DNA from: JASLDZ01 sp964242625
Lineage (GTDB): Bacteria; Pseudomonadota; Alphaproteobacteria; Caulobacterales; Caulobacteraceae
Length of the DNA stretch: 64,000 nt
Direction of reading: 5' to 3'
NCBI GenBank assembly: GCA_964242625.1
Contig: CAXTAO010000011.1
Span: forward strand, 1 to 64,000
The notes below the pieces were generated by a model. It was not told the origin of the DNA and ran no database searches. It saw only the letters and a program-made list of their open reading frames with translations. The position numbers and the translations under genes were made by a program. Shown here one piece after another: positions 46,631-57,157 of the stretch (positions within the stretch are counted from its first letter, which is position 1; the number at the start of each line of letters is the position of its first letter).

Positions 46631-46973
46631 CACTCCTCCTGAAATACCGATGACAGGTAACCACTTACGCGCCCGGCGCAGGTCGCGCACCCGCTCGTAT
46701 CCACGCAGAATGAGCGAGTCACGAAATGGTCTCAATGCGAACGCGGGCGCGCCCAACCGCCCAGGCACATACACCCTCGTCGACCGGAGCGGACGGGTTC
46801 GGGCCCTGGACCCTGAACAGCCCCCCCAGCCCCTGGGGTTCGAGACCGCCGCGCCGGTCGACACTCATCGCTCGCTCCGGCGAGCGCCTGACGCCCGCGC
46901 GGTTCCCCCCTCCCCGCGCGGGCGTTTGCGCGTCTGGACCTCGGACGCCCACGGCCCCCTGCCTGTGACCGGC
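46631..46973. other. 343-base gap without a recognised gene
   Basis: Lies between the DUF2794 gene start and the DUF1223 gene end. The frames present are Pro/Arg-rich with no ribosome site. A GTTCGAGACC string looks superficially like a tRNA T-loop, but no stems form around it. It likely carries the DUF2794 promoter. Confidence 0.4.
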
Positions 46974-47726
46974 TCAGCCCGCGGGGGCTGCCGCGGCGGC
47001 GAGCACGGACCCGCCCTTCGCGCCCTGTAGAAGCACCGCGGCCCTGAGCGGGGAAGATCCGCCGACCGCGGGGGGCAGGCGCCAGCTGCGCGCGCGACCC
47101 GTCCAGCCGCCCAGGCGCTGCAGCTCGCGCACCACGTTCTGTTCGACGACCGTCTTGCCCTTGTTGTCGCCGGCCTTGACCTTCACCGTCCGCTCCTGCG
47201 GGTCGTAGCGCACGAGCCAGACGTCGGCCCCGCCGACCGGCGCGCGCCCGGCGGACACGCTCACGCGGTCGCCCGCGTCGGCGATCCGCACGGTCGGCGT
47301 CCGCCCCGTCCGCAACCGGGGCGCCCGGTCGACCAGCGCCTGCACCTTCTCGCGGTCGAAGCCCAGGGTCTCGCGGCGGCCATCGACGACCATCTCGGGG
47401 GTGTAGAGCTCGCGCAGCTTGAAGCGCGCGACATAGGCCTTCTGCCGCGCGGTGAACTCGGGCTTGGCCAGGGTGTCGGCCCAGCCGAGGTAGTCCCACA
47501 CGTCGACCGGGAAGGTCAGCGCCAGCACGCCCGGCTTGTCGGTCAGCTCCTGCAGGAGCGCGTTGGCCTGAGGGCAGGCCTGGCAGCCCTGGGCGGTGAA
47601 CAACTCGACCACCACGGGCGCGCGCGCGGGCGGCGGGCGACGGGCGGCCTGCGACGGCCCGGCGGAAACAATGGCGACGACCGACAACGCGGCCGCCGCC
47701 CGACCCCCGAACCGCCACATGCTCAT
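46974..47726 (-). CDS. DUF1223 thioredoxin-like secreted protein
   Basis: A 250-residue exported protein. A signal peptide (WRFGGRAAAALSVVAIVSAG) is followed by 'VVVELFTAQGCQACPQANAL', a CxxC thioredoxin-like motif characteristic of DUF1223, then 'VDVWDYLGWADTLAKPEFTA' and 'RQKAYVARF...YTPEMVVDG'. The family is periplasmic and presumed to be thiol-redox active; no substrate is known. Starts at 47726 or 47720 are both possible. Confidence 0.9.
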   Translation of the reverse strand: MSMWRFGGRAAAALSVVAIVSAGPSQAARRPPPARAPVVVELFTAQGCQACPQANALLQELTDKPGVLALTFPVDVWDYLGWADTLAKPEFTARQKAYVARFKLRELYTPEMVVDGRRETLGFDREKVQALVDRAPRLRTGRTPTVRIADAGDRVSVSAGRAPVGGADVWLVRYDPQERTVKVKAGDNKGKTVVEQNVVRELQRLGGWTGRARSWRLPPAVGGSSPLRAAVLLQGAKGGSVLAAAAAPAG

Positions 47727-47797
47727 CGCGTTCACGCTAGCGACCAGCCCCGCCCCGCGCCGCTCACCTTTTCGTGAGCGGCGGCCCGGCTGCGCAG

Positions 47798-50548
<2,751 letters not shown>

Positions 50549-50740
50549 GGCGTGTCCGCTCCTGCATGGGCCGCCCCACAGCGGGGAGAGCGGGGTCGCG
50601 CGCCAGGAGGCGGGTCGCACAGGGACGCGCCAGGCGCGGCGGACGCACCGCACGGCGGACCGTTCCATAGCGCCCGAAGCCTTGCCGCGCCACGCGAGAA
50701 GCATTCGCAAGAGGGCGGGCGCGGCCCGCGCCGTGCGCGG

Positions 50741-51370
50741 GTGATCTCGGCGCTGCACGTGCGGGAGCTCGCGCTCGCGCGCGGCGACCGACGCCTCGTC
50801 GAGGGGCTCGACCTCGACTTGGCCGCCGGCGAGGCCGTGGTGGTCGAAGGCCCGAACGGCTCGGGCAAGACGAGCCTCCTGCGCGCGGTGGCGGGCCTCA
50901 TGCGGCCGGAGGCGGGCGCCGTGACCTTCGACGGGGCCGACGGGGCGTCGCTTGATCCCGAGGAGGCGCGCACCGCCGGCCTGCACCTCCTCGGCCACGC
51001 CGACGGCCTGGCGGGCGGGCGCCGCGGGGCCGACGAGCTCGCCTTTTGGGCGCGCTGGCTGGGCGGCGGGTCGGATGACCTCGCCCGCGCGGCGGACACA
51101 TTCGACCTCGCGCCGCTCCTGCCGCTCGAGGTGCGGCGCCTGTCGGCGGGCCAGCGGCGGCGGCTGTCGCTCGCGCGCCTCCTCGCCGCCCCCCGCCCCC
51201 TGTGGCTCCTCGACGAGCCGCTCGCCCCGCTCGACGCCGCCACCCGCGCGCGCTTCGGCGAGGTCCTGGCGGCGCACCTCGCGGGTGGCGGCCTCGTGCT
51301 CGCCGCCGCGCACGACCCGCTCCCTGTCCCGGCGCGGCGGCTGGTGCTCGGCGCGCGCCAGCCCGCGTGA
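50741..51370 (+). CDS. ccmA: cytochrome c biogenesis ATP-binding export protein CcmA
   Basis: A 209-residue ABC ATPase. Walker A is 'VVEGPNGSGKTSLLRAVAGL', the signature 'RRLSAGQRRRLSLARLLAAP', and Walker B 'RPLWLLDEPLAPLD'. Its small size and its coupling to a CcmB gene (GTGA overlap) identify it as CcmA, which powers release of heme-loaded CcmE in cytochrome c maturation. The start is GTG at 50741. Confidence 0.93.
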   Translation: MISALHVRELALARGDRRLVEGLDLDLAAGEAVVVEGPNGSGKTSLLRAVAGLMRPEAGAVTFDGADGASLDPEEARTAGLHLLGHADGLAGGRRGADELAFWARWLGGGSDDLARAADTFDLAPLLPLEVRRLSAGQRRRLSLARLLAAPRPLWLLDEPLAPLDAATRARFGEVLAAHLAGGGLVLAAAHDPLPVPARRLVLGARQPA

Positions 51371-52032
51371 ACGCGCTCGGAGCCTTTGTTCGGCGCGAGC
51401 TCGCGACCGCCTGGGGCGGCGGCGGGGCGGCGCTCTCCGCCGCGGCCTTTCTCGTGGGAGCCGCCGTCCTGATCCCGCTGGGGGCGGGGTCCGAGCCCGC
51501 GCGGCTGCGTCCGGCCGCGGTGGGCGTGGCCTTCGCGGCGCTGGCGCTCGCCGCCCTGCTCTCGCTCGAACGCATGTGGGCGCGCGACTGGGAGGACGGC
51601 GCGCTCGACCTGCTGGCGCTCGGCCCGCTGCCGCTGGAGGCGGTGGCGCTCGTCAAGGCGCTGGCGCAGTGGGCGGCCGTCGGTCTGCCGCTCGCGGCGC
51701 TGACGCCCGTCGCCGCCACGGCGCTCGGGGCCTCGCCCGCGCTCGCGCCCGTGATGTGGCCCGCCGCCGCCGCCGCCGCCCTGGCCTACAGCTGCACAGG
51801 CGGGGTGGGGGCGGCGCTGGCGCTGGGGGCGCGACGGGGCGGGCTCCTCCTCGCCGTGCTCGTGCTGCCGCTCTACGCCCCGCCGACGATCCTGGGCGCG
51901 GGCGCGGTCGCCGCCTACGCCGAGGGCCTGCCCTGGCGCGCGCCGCTCCTGCTCGCGGGGGCCTATGCGCTCGCGGTGGCGGCGCTCAGCCCTTTCGCCA
52001 TGGCCGCCGCCTGCCGCGCCGCGCTCGACTGA
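51367..52032 (+). CDS. ccmB: heme exporter protein CcmB
   Basis: A 221-residue membrane protein with six helices. Family features include 'FVRRELATAWGGGGAALSAA', 'LLSLERMWARDWEDGALDLL', 'VALVKALAQWAAVGLPLAAL' and 'LLLAVLVLPLYAPPTILGAG'. It is the membrane part of the CcmAB complex. It starts at a GTG that overlaps the ccmA stop. The usual next gene, ccmC, does not follow; a DUF1697 gene does. Confidence 0.93.
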   Translation: MNALGAFVRRELATAWGGGGAALSAAAFLVGAAVLIPLGAGSEPARLRPAAVGVAFAALALAALLSLERMWARDWEDGALDLLALGPLPLEAVALVKALAQWAAVGLPLAALTPVAATALGASPALAPVMWPAAAAAALAYSCTGGVGAALALGARRGGLLLAVLVLPLYAPPTILGAGAVAAYAEGLPWRAPLLLAGAYALAVAALSPFAMAAACRAALD

Positions 52033-52072
52033 GCGGCTTCCGACCGCCGGGGCCCCGCGCTAACTTCGCGCC

Positions 52073-52588
52073 ATGACCACTTATGCGGCGCTCCTGCGCG
52101 CGGTGAACGTGGGCGGGACGGGCAAGCTCGCCATGGCCGACCTGCGTCGCCTGTGCGCCGAGGCGGGCTTCCGCGCGCCCCGCACCTACATCGCCAGCGG
52201 CAACGCCGTGTTCGAGGCCGACGCGGACGGCGCGGCGGTCAAGCGCGCGCTGGAGGCGGCGCTCCTCGCCCATGCCGGCGCGACCGTCGCCGTGCACGTG
52301 CGCACCGGCGAGGAGCTGGCGGGCGTCGTCACGCGCAATCCGTTCGCCAACCGCTCTCCCAGCCGCACGGTGGCGATATTCCTCGACGCGCCTGCGCCCC
52401 CCAACGCGCTGGACGGCGTCACCGGCCGGCGCGACGAGGAGATCGCCGTCAGCGGCCGCGAGCTCTTCGTCCACTACGGCGAGGGCATGGCCGACTCGCG
52501 CCTGAAGATCCCCGCGGCCGCGCAGGGCACGGCGCGCAACATGAACACCGTGTCCAAGCTCGCCGAATGGACGGCCGCGCCAGCATGA
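52073..52588 (+). CDS. DUF1697 protein
   Basis: A 171-residue protein with the DUF1697 signature 'YAALLRAVNVGGTGKLAMAD', 'LRRLCAEAGFRAPRTYIASG' and 'NAVFEADADGAAVKRALEAA', then 'RNPFANRSPSRTVAIFLDA' and 'LKIPAAAQGTARNMNTVSKL'. The function is unknown. Its stop overlaps the start of the GNAT gene, so the two are expressed together. Confidence 0.92.
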   Translation: MTTYAALLRAVNVGGTGKLAMADLRRLCAEAGFRAPRTYIASGNAVFEADADGAAVKRALEAALLAHAGATVAVHVRTGEELAGVVTRNPFANRSPSRTVAIFLDAPAPPNALDGVTGRRDEEIAVSGRELFVHYGEGMADSRLKIPAAAQGTARNMNTVSKLAEWTAAPA

Positions 52589-53106
52589 TCGAGACGCCGC
52601 GCCTCACCTTGCGCCCGCCGACGCCCGACGACTTCGACGCTTTCGCCCTGATGCTGGCGGACCCCGTCGGCATGGCGCCGCTCGGCGGCCCGCAGGACCG
52701 CGCCCAGGCCTGGCGCACCTTCATGACCTACGCCGGCGCCTGGGCGATGACGGGCGCCACAATGTTCATGGCGGTGGAGAAGGCGACCGGCGAGATCGTC
52801 GGCCGCATCGGGCCGTGGTTCCCGGAAGGCTGGCCGGGGCCGGAGGTGGGCTGGAGCCTCCTCCCCGACCGCTGGGGGCGGGGCCTCGCCACCGAAGGGG
52901 CGGCCGCAGCCATCGACTACGCCTTCGACGTGCTGGGCTGGACGGAGGTCGTGCACACCATCCAGCCCGGCAACACCGCCTCGATCCGCGTGGCCGAGCG
53001 GCTGGGCTCCGGCTACCGCGGCAAGGCCATGCTGCCCTCGCCGTTCAACCGACCGACCGGCGTATGGGGGCAGAGCCGCGACGACTGGCGCGCCCGCAGG
53101 CGTTGA
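52585..53106 (+). CDS. GNAT family N-acetyltransferase (RimJ/RimL-like)
   Basis: A 173-residue acetyltransferase. 'IETPRLTLRPPTPDDFDAF' is the RimJ-type start, 'EVGWSLLPDRWGRGLATEGA' is the acetyl-CoA-binding Q/RxxGxG/A region, and 'VHTIQPGNTASIRVAERLGS' is motif B with the conserved Asn. It transfers an acetyl group to an amine; the target is unknown. The ATG at 52585 overlaps the DUF1697 stop. An ATG at 52567 is a less likely alternative. Confidence 0.92.
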   Translation: MIETPRLTLRPPTPDDFDAFALMLADPVGMAPLGGPQDRAQAWRTFMTYAGAWAMTGATMFMAVEKATGEIVGRIGPWFPEGWPGPEVGWSLLPDRWGRGLATEGAAAAIDYAFDVLGWTEVVHTIQPGNTASIRVAERLGSGYRGKAMLPSPFNRPTGVWGQSRDDWRARRR

Positions 53107-53110
53107 AGCG

Positions 53111-53139
53111 GAGCGGCGCAGGCGTTACCTGCGCCGCTC
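53111..53139 (+). terminator. perfect 12-base-pair hairpin between GNAT gene and asd
   Basis: GAGCGGCGCAGG and CCTGCGCCGCTC flank the loop CGTTA, starting 5 bases after the GNAT stop and ending 17 bases before the asd ATG. No T run follows, so it may terminate weakly, stabilise the upstream mRNA 3' end, or affect asd translation. Confidence 0.5.
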
Positions 53140-53156
53140 GCTCCGGAGATCAGGTC

Positions 53157-54200
53157 ATGGGCTATCGCGTCGCCGTCGTGGGCGCCACCGGCAACGTCGG
53201 CCGCGAGATGCTGACGCTCCTGTCCGAGCTGCAGTTCCCCGTCGACGAGGCCTTCGCCATCGCCTCGCGCACGTCCCGCGGCATCGAGGTCGAGTTCGGC
53301 GACCGCACGCTGAAGTGCGTCGATCTCGAGACCTTCGACTTCTCGCGCGTGGACATCTGTTTCATGAGCGCGGGCGGCGAGGTCTCCAAGGCCTGGGCCG
53401 AGAAGATCGGCCGCGCGGGCGCGATCGTGGTCGACAACTCGTCGGCTTGGCGCATGCATCCGCAGGTGCCGCTGATCGTGCCGGAGGTGAACCCCGACGC
53501 GGTGGAGGGCTTCCGCAAGAAGAATATCATCGCCAACCCCAACTGCTCGACCGCCCAGCTGGTGGTGGCGCTGAAGCCGCTGCATGACGAGGCGCGCATT
53601 AAGCGCGTAGTGGTCTCGACCTACCAGTCGGTCTCCGGCGCCGGGAAGGCCGCCATGGACGAGCTGTGGGAGCAGACCAAGGGCGTCTTCGTGCTGGGGC
53701 CCTCCGAGCCCAAGGTCTTCACCAAGCAGATGGCCTTCAACGTCATCCCCCACATCGACAGCTTCCTCGACGACGGCTCGACCAAGGAGGAGTGGAAGAT
53801 GGCGGCGGAGACCAAGAAAATCCTCGATCCCACGATCAAGCTCACCGCCACCTGCGTGCGCGTGCCGGTGTTCGTGGGCCACTCGGAGGCGGTCAACGTC
53901 GAGTTCGAGACCGAGCTCACCCCCGACGAGGCGCGCGAGGTGCTGCGGGAGGCTCCGGGCGTGGTGGTCGTCGACAAGCGCGTGGACGGCGGATACGCCA
54001 CCCCGGTCGAGACCGTGGGCGAGTTCGGCGTCTACGTCAGCCGGCTGCGCGAGGACCCGACCGTAGAGCACGGGCTGGCGTTCTGGTGCGTGAGCGACAA
54101 CCTGCGCAAGGGCGCGGCGCTGAACGCGGTGCAGATCGCCCAGCTCCTGCACGACCGCGGGCTGATCGAGGCGCGCGCGCCTGCGGGGGCCGCGGCCTGA
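53157..54200 (+). CDS. asd: aspartate-semialdehyde dehydrogenase
   Basis: A 347-residue NADP enzyme that reduces aspartyl phosphate to the semialdehyde, at the branch to lysine, threonine and methionine. The Rossmann motif is 'AVVGATGNVGREMLTLL'. The catalytic Cys130 is in 'IANPNCSTAQLVVALKPLHD', and 'STYQSVSGAGKAAMDEL' and 'VRVPVFVGHSEAVNVEFE' are family-specific. GGAG precedes the ATG. It shares the threonine pathway with thrC in the window, though far apart. Two RNA methyltransferase genes follow closely on the same strand. Confidence 0.97.
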   Translation: MGYRVAVVGATGNVGREMLTLLSELQFPVDEAFAIASRTSRGIEVEFGDRTLKCVDLETFDFSRVDICFMSAGGEVSKAWAEKIGRAGAIVVDNSSAWRMHPQVPLIVPEVNPDAVEGFRKKNIIANPNCSTAQLVVALKPLHDEARIKRVVVSTYQSVSGAGKAAMDELWEQTKGVFVLGPSEPKVFTKQMAFNVIPHIDSFLDDGSTKEEWKMAAETKKILDPTIKLTATCVRVPVFVGHSEAVNVEFETELTPDEAREVLREAPGVVVVDKRVDGGYATPVETVGEFGVYVSRLREDPTVEHGLAFWCVSDNLRKGAALNAVQIAQLLHDRGLIEARAPAGAAA

Positions 54201-54214
54201 CGGGGGGGCGACCC

Positions 54215-55159
54215 ATGGCGGGCCGCCCCGCCCTCGCGCCCTCGGCCGAGGCGCTCACCACCACCGGGTGGGACGGCTACGCCCTCCTCGACAGCGGCGC
54301 GGGCTGGAAGCTCGAGCGCTACGGCCGCTACATCGTGGCCCGGCCCGAGCCGCAGTGCGTGTGGGCGCAGCGCTTGGCGCCCGCGCGGTGGGAGGCGGCG
54401 GACGCCACCTTTGACCCGGCCGCAGGCGAGGGCGACGACGACCAGGGGCGCTGGCGCTATCGCGGCGCGCCAACCGAGCCCTTCCCCATGGCCTGGGGCG
54501 CGGCGCGCTTCACCGCGCGCTTCACGGGCTTCCGCCACCTGGCCGTCTTCCCCGAGCAGGCGGCGAACTGGGCCTGGCTGGACGCCGACGTGCGCGCCGC
54601 CGCGGCCGAAGGGGGCGAGGCCCCGCGAGTGCTCAACCTCTTCGGCTACACCGGCGTGGCGAGCCTCGTCTGCGCCTCGGCGGGGGCGCGGGTGACCCAC
54701 GTGGACGCCTCCAAGAAGTCGGTCGGCTGGGCGCGGGAGAACGCCGCGCTCTCCGGCCTCGACCATGCGCCCGTGCGCTGGATCGTGGAGGACGCGCGCC
54801 GCTACGTCGCCCGCGAGGTGAAGCGCGGCTCGCGCTACGAGGGGATCGTGCTCGACCCGCCCAAGTACGGCCGCGGGCCGACCGGCGAGGTGTGGCGGCT
54901 GTTCGAGGACCTGCCCGAGCTCCTGGCCGGCTGCGCCGAGCTCCTGTCCGAGCGGGCGCGCTTTCTCCTCCTCAACGCCTACGCCGCGCGGGTGTCCGGG
55001 GTGGCGCTGGCCTCGGCGCTGGCCGACGCCCTGCCCGCGCGCGGCGGCCGCGTGGACTGGGGCGAGCTCGTCCTGCAGGAGGCCGCGCCCGAGCCCCGCG
55101 CCGCCGGCCTGTCGTTCTACGCCCGCTGGAGCCCGACCTTCGCGGAGGGGGCCCGGTGA
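54215..55159 (+). CDS. SAM-dependent RNA methyltransferase (RlmI/RlmK-like fold)
   Basis: A 314-residue methyltransferase. The SAM site is 'RVLNLFGYTGVASLVCASAG' followed by 'VTHVDASKKSVGWARENAAL', and the catalytic 'DPPKYGRGPTGEVWRLFED' is the RlmI-like DPPK motif. The PUA domain of RlmI is absent. It probably methylates an RNA base, perhaps a 23S rRNA cytosine. It lies 14 bases after asd and overlaps the next methyltransferase gene (GTGA). Confidence 0.9.
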   Translation: MAGRPALAPSAEALTTTGWDGYALLDSGAGWKLERYGRYIVARPEPQCVWAQRLAPARWEAADATFDPAAGEGDDDQGRWRYRGAPTEPFPMAWGAARFTARFTGFRHLAVFPEQAANWAWLDADVRAAAAEGGEAPRVLNLFGYTGVASLVCASAGARVTHVDASKKSVGWARENAALSGLDHAPVRWIVEDARRYVAREVKRGSRYEGIVLDPPKYGRGPTGEVWRLFEDLPELLAGCAELLSERARFLLLNAYAARVSGVALASALADALPARGGRVDWGELVLQEAAPEPRAAGLSFYARWSPTFAEGAR

Positions 55160-55971
55160 GCGCCCCGCCCGGCGCGCAGGTGATCACGAGCCTCGCCAAC
55201 GAGAAGGTGAAGGCCGCCCGTGCGCTGCACCTGCGCAAGGACCGCGAGGCGTCTGGCCTGTTCCTGGCGGAGGGGCTGAAGATCGCGGTGGAGGCGATGG
55301 AGCTGGGCTTCCCGCCCCGCGTCGTCATGTTCGGGCCGGAGGGGGCCGACCATCCCCTGCTGCACCGCCTCTGCGCCTACGCCCGCGCCCACGGCGGCGA
55401 TGTGCTGCAGGTCGGCCGCGACATCCTCGAGAAGGTCAGCCGCAAGGAGAACCCGCAGACGGTGGTCGCGGTCTTCGCCCAGCGCCTCCTGCCCCTGGCC
55501 GAGCTCGACGCGTATCGGGAGTCGGGGGCGGGCGGGGTCTGGGTGGCGCTGCACCGGGTGCGCGACCCGGGCAACCTCGGCACGATCGTGCGCACCGCCG
55601 ACGCCGCGGGTTGCGGCGGGGTGGTGCTGGTAGGCGACTGCTGCGACCCCTTCAGCGTGGAGGCGGTGCGCGCCACCATGGGTTCGATCTTCGCCGTCCC
55701 GATCTTCGCGACGACCGAGGCGGAGTTCCTCGCCTGGCGCGCGGGCTGGCCGGGGTCGGTCGTCGGCACCCTGCTCTCCGCCACCGACGACTTCCGCCGC
55801 GCCGACTACCGCCGCCCTACCCTCCTCCTCATGGGCAACGAGAGTCACGGCCTCCCGCCCGACATGGCCGCCGCCTGCGACGCCGCGGTGAAAATCCCCA
55901 TGCGTGGGCGGGCGGACAGCCTGAACCTCGCGGTCGCCACCGGCGTGATGATCTACGCCGCGACGGGGTGA
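55156..55971 (+). CDS. TrmH/SpoU family RNA methyltransferase
   Basis: A 271-residue SPOUT methyltransferase. An N-terminal RNA-substrate domain ('ITSLANEKVKAARALHLRKD', 'SGLFLAEGLKIAVEAME') is followed by the knot motifs 'ALHRVRDPGNLGTIVRTADA', 'LLLMGNESHGLPPDMAAACD' and 'IPMRGRADSLNLAVATGVM'. It methylates a ribose 2'-OH in rRNA or tRNA. The GTG overlaps the preceding methyltransferase stop, and the pair with asd forms a three-gene unit. Confidence 0.93.
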   Translation: MSAPPGAQVITSLANEKVKAARALHLRKDREASGLFLAEGLKIAVEAMELGFPPRVVMFGPEGADHPLLHRLCAYARAHGGDVLQVGRDILEKVSRKENPQTVVAVFAQRLLPLAELDAYRESGAGGVWVALHRVRDPGNLGTIVRTADAAGCGGVVLVGDCCDPFSVEAVRATMGSIFAVPIFATTEAEFLAWRAGWPGSVVGTLLSATDDFRRADYRRPTLLLMGNESHGLPPDMAAACDAAVKIPMRGRADSLNLAVATGVMIYAATG

Positions 55972-56035
55972 CCTGGAGCTTGTTTTTCTCGCGGAAGGAC
56001 GCATCCTCCCTGCAGGTGAGCGACACTCGGAGGCT

Positions 56036-56590
56036 GTGGTGAAACTGCTCTGCATGCTGGTGAGCTTGGCGGTGCTTGGCCTCCCCGCGCTCTCAAGGGC
56101 CGCAGTATACGATTTCGCCTTCTATGACTTGAGCGAAAGCACAACAAACCCTCAGTACCTCTTCAGTATAGACACGTCTACCGGCGTCTATGACAGCTCT
56201 TCGGAGCAAACCAACTTTCAAAATATCAACTTCCAATTTGAGAGCATGCCTCCCAGCGACATGCTCGGTGAGCTTGATCTCACGGGTGGCGCCGGCTTCA
56301 TTGCAAATGCATATGAGGACTCCGGTGTAGAATTTGCACTGATCACGTTTGGAACAGCTGACGACGTCGTCTTCAGCAACGGCGAAGGCTCATCAACGCA
56401 GTTCTCCCTCGGTGACTTCTACGGCTCCGTCCTTCACGGACGGCAAGTCGCGCCCGCAGATCTCCACATCAGCCTCGCCAACGACGCGCCTGCCGCGCCG
56501 GAGCCGCAGACCTGGCTGTTGATGGCGGCGGGCGTTGGATCGGCAGGTTGGGCGCTGCGTCGGGGGCGGGCGCCGGTCGCGCTCGCCTGA
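56036..56590 (+). CDS. secreted protein with PEP-CTERM tail
   Basis: A 184-residue exported protein with signal peptide (KLLCMLVSLAVLGLPALSRA), a Ser/Thr/Asn/Phe-rich beta-type body, and a C-terminal sorting tail: PEPQTWLLM, hydrophobic 'AAGVGSAGWAL', then RRGR. The start is GTG at 56036 or 56039 behind CGGAGG. The body is visibly more AT-rich than its neighbours, which suggests recent acquisition or relaxed codon use. No related function is recognised; with the first PEP-CTERM gene it implies an exosortase elsewhere in the genome. Confidence 0.82.
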   Translation: MVKLLCMLVSLAVLGLPALSRAAVYDFAFYDLSESTTNPQYLFSIDTSTGVYDSSSEQTNFQNINFQFESMPPSDMLGELDLTGGAGFIANAYEDSGVEFALITFGTADDVVFSNGEGSSTQFSLGDFYGSVLHGRQVAPADLHISLANDAPAAPEPQTWLLMAAGVGSAGWALRRGRAPVALA

Positions 56591-56635
56591 GGGCGCTCCG
56601 AGTCCCGACCTGACGGACCACCGCCCCGCGGGCCG

Positions 56636-57091
56636 TCAGAACTTGCGTGACTGCGCTTCCAGCCGTTCGCAGTCGCCGTGGAAGGGCATGAGGCCGTCGA
56701 GCTCGAAGGCGCCGGTGTAGCGGTCGATGCGGAAGCTGGGCTTGTTGACGAGGTTGATGCGCAGCCGGCCGCGGATGGCGGCGTCGGTGACCTGCAGGTC
56801 GGTGGCCGTCCACCAGCCGTCGGCGTCGCCGCCGCTGTGCACGCTGGTGACGAGGGCGGCGGGCAGGCGCACGCGCGCCACCCCGTCCTTCAGCTCGACG
56901 AGCAGCTGTTCGCGCTGGGAGCCCTCGCGGTAGCTGGTGGAGATCCGGCCGCTGGCCAGCCAGTTCATCGAGCGCCGTTCCACGCTCCCGGAGCCGTCGC
57001 AGCGGAGCCGGAGGGGCCCGTCCGCGGCGGGCGTCGCCGCCGCGGCGGCCTGCGCCAGGATCGCCGCCGTCAACGCCGCCACCGTCCCCAT
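56636..57091 (-). CDS. secreted protein of unknown function
   Basis: A 151-residue exported protein. A signal peptide (GTVAALTAAILAQAAAAATP) precedes a domain with 'LRLRCDGSGSVERRSMNW', 'SGRISTSYREGSQREQLLVE' and 'LRINLVNKPSFRIDRYTGAF', mostly beta strands, ending 'GLMPFHGDCERLEAQSRKF'. Two Cys may form a disulfide. GGGAGG precedes the ATG. I do not recognise a named family. Confidence 0.75.
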   Translation of the reverse strand: MGTVAALTAAILAQAAAAATPAADGPLRLRCDGSGSVERRSMNWLASGRISTSYREGSQREQLLVELKDGVARVRLPAALVTSVHSGGDADGWWTATDLQVTDAAIRGRLRINLVNKPSFRIDRYTGAFELDGLMPFHGDCERLEAQSRKF

Positions 57092-57157
57092 GCCCCGACC
57101 TCCCCGACGCCCGACGCCATCATGACGCGAGCGGAAGGCGGACGGAATGGGCCGGCG

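Noticed and set aside
46838..46850. tRNA T-loop-like GTTCGAGACC
   Set aside because: Flanking bases do not form T, anticodon or acceptor stems.
46650..47030. 126-residue plus-strand frame in the gap after DUF2794
   Set aside because: Pro/Arg-rich, no ribosome site, and its end runs antisense into the DUF1223 gene.
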